Shown in pieces: positions 5,655-6,105 of a stretch of DNA of 6,105 nucleotides. Source of the stretch: Candidatus Fermentithermobacillaceae bacterium (GTDB lineage Bacteria > Bacillota > Sulfobacillia > Fermentithermobacillales > Fermentithermobacillaceae); the NCBI GenBank assembly GCA_012842105.1, contig DUTL01000060.1, positions 1 to 6,105 on the forward strand. Reading direction: 5' to 3'. Every line of letters begins with the position of its first letter. Position 1 is the first letter of the stretch. The notes under the pieces were generated by a model. The model was not told where the DNA came from. It ran no database searches and saw nothing but the letters and a program-made list of their open reading frames with translations. A program made the position numbers and the translations under genes.

Positions 5655-6105
5655 GCTGAAAACTCCCCTCCAACTTTGACCGGGCCACCGCGTGGCGATC
5701 TATAGTCCACGGCACCCAATTTGATTTGGCCCTACTTGTCTGTTTCATTTACATAGATCTTGCAATAAGCGTGCCATCATGTGTAGCGAGTACTGCCCCT
5801 TGTGCAGTTACCTCTTCCTACGACTCTTGAACATATGTGCTGACAAATGTTCCATTCGCCAACTTGAGCAGATATTCCTGCTATCAAGGAGCATAAAGCT
5901 GAGTTTCTCTAAGTCCAGGCCATGCGTTCCGATAACGGTAGCTTAGGGAGCCTGTGTGATGTCTCTTGTTGCAGGCTATTGGTTACCTGGCGACATGTTC
6001 TTCCTGTAATCAGAAAAGCTCCAACAGACAACGCCAACCGGCACCTGCTTATAGCATACCCTATGCCGTTTCGTTGCTGCCAGAGCCCTCCGCCGGAATC
6101 CGCCC
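5655..6105. other. 451-base stretch without a recognisable gene, upstream of ptsH
   Basis: No reading frame on either strand looks like a known gene. It holds the ptsH ribosome site and several short inverted repeats: GCCAC-3-GTGGC (5684-5696), GAACAT/ATGTTC (5829-5852), AGCAG/CTGCT (5867-5882), AGCCTG/CAGGCT (5949-5977) and GCATA-3-TATGC (6054-6066). A frame on the minus strand from 5880 to 5749 is open except for one TAG (5820-5818) and looks faintly protein-like. I found no convincing sigma-A promoter close to ptsH, so the promoter may be far upstream, giving a long leader. It may be a leader, a small RNA gene or a decayed gene; the sequence alone does not decide. Confidence 0.5.
6048..6066 (-). 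promoter_or_regulatory. Possible extended -10 promoter with overlapping dyad
   Basis: On the minus strand the perfect dyad GCATA-GGG-TATGC (6066-6054) runs directly into TATAAG (6053-6048). The TGC at its end makes an extended -10 element, TGC-TATAAG, with five of six -10 bases matching. No good -35 box is seen 17 bases upstream, which an extended -10 can tolerate. If real, it would start a transcript about 385 bases ahead of ptsH. Confidence 0.3.

Noticed and set aside
5681..5700. ACCGCG-containing plus-strand sequence resembling the T-box antiterminator core
   Set aside because: The full GGUGGNACCGCG core is absent, the sequence points away from ptsH on the wrong strand, and there is no specifier or terminator helix.
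5698..5703. TATAGA as a -10 box close to ptsH
   Set aside because: Only four of six bases match and no acceptable -35 box lies 16-18 bases upstream.
5779..5946. Small plus-strand ORF of 55 codons beginning with a Cys-rich stretch (MCSEYCPLC)
   Set aside because: No ribosome binding site, antisense to the transcription direction of all neighbours, no recognisable family, and the length is well within chance.
5909..6103. Minus-strand frame open from the right edge for 64 codons, and a shorter one ending at TAG 6063-6061
   Set aside because: Either could be the tail of an upstream gene, but neither end is recognisable and open runs of this size are expected by chance among three frames.

Overview
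The window reads as part of a chromosomal central-carbon cluster of a Gram-positive bacterium, most likely a Clostridia-type Firmicute. The pointers are near-consensus Shine-Dalgarno sites (one is a nine-base perfect match), an HPr protein carrying both His15 and a regulatory Ser46, the gene order gap-pgk-tpiA-gpmI, a cofactor-independent phosphoglycerate mutase, and balanced base composition. The exact genus cannot be read from the sequence.

All recognisable genes lie on the minus strand, so transcription runs from the right end of the window to the left. In that order: a 451-base stretch without a recognisable gene (5655-6105); ptsH (HPr); ptsI (enzyme I), 24 bases later; a 97-base gap holding a good sigma-A-type promoter; gap (NAD-type GAPDH); a 111-base gap holding an intrinsic terminator; pgk, with a GTG start; a 72-base gap; tpiA; a 158-base gap packed with overlapping inverted repeats; and the first 68 codons of gpmI, cut by the left edge.

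Functionally, PtsH and PtsI take phosphate from phosphoenolpyruvate, the late product of glycolysis, to drive sugar uptake. Gap, Pgk, TpiA and GpmI carry triose phosphates toward phosphoenolpyruvate. The window therefore joins the general PTS proteins to the lower glycolytic cassette. No sugar-specific enzyme II and no CggR-type glycolytic repressor is present between ptsI and gap.

The proteins are intact and ordinary for their families, with all key catalytic residues visible. The less ordinary material is between the genes: a promoter with a dyad over its -35 box, a terminator inside the operon, a chain of mutually exclusive hairpins before gpmI, repeated 13-bp dyads in several gaps, and a long unexplained leader before ptsH. 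I see no CRISPR array, mobile element, tRNA or rRNA, and no clear sign of a novel multi-gene system.
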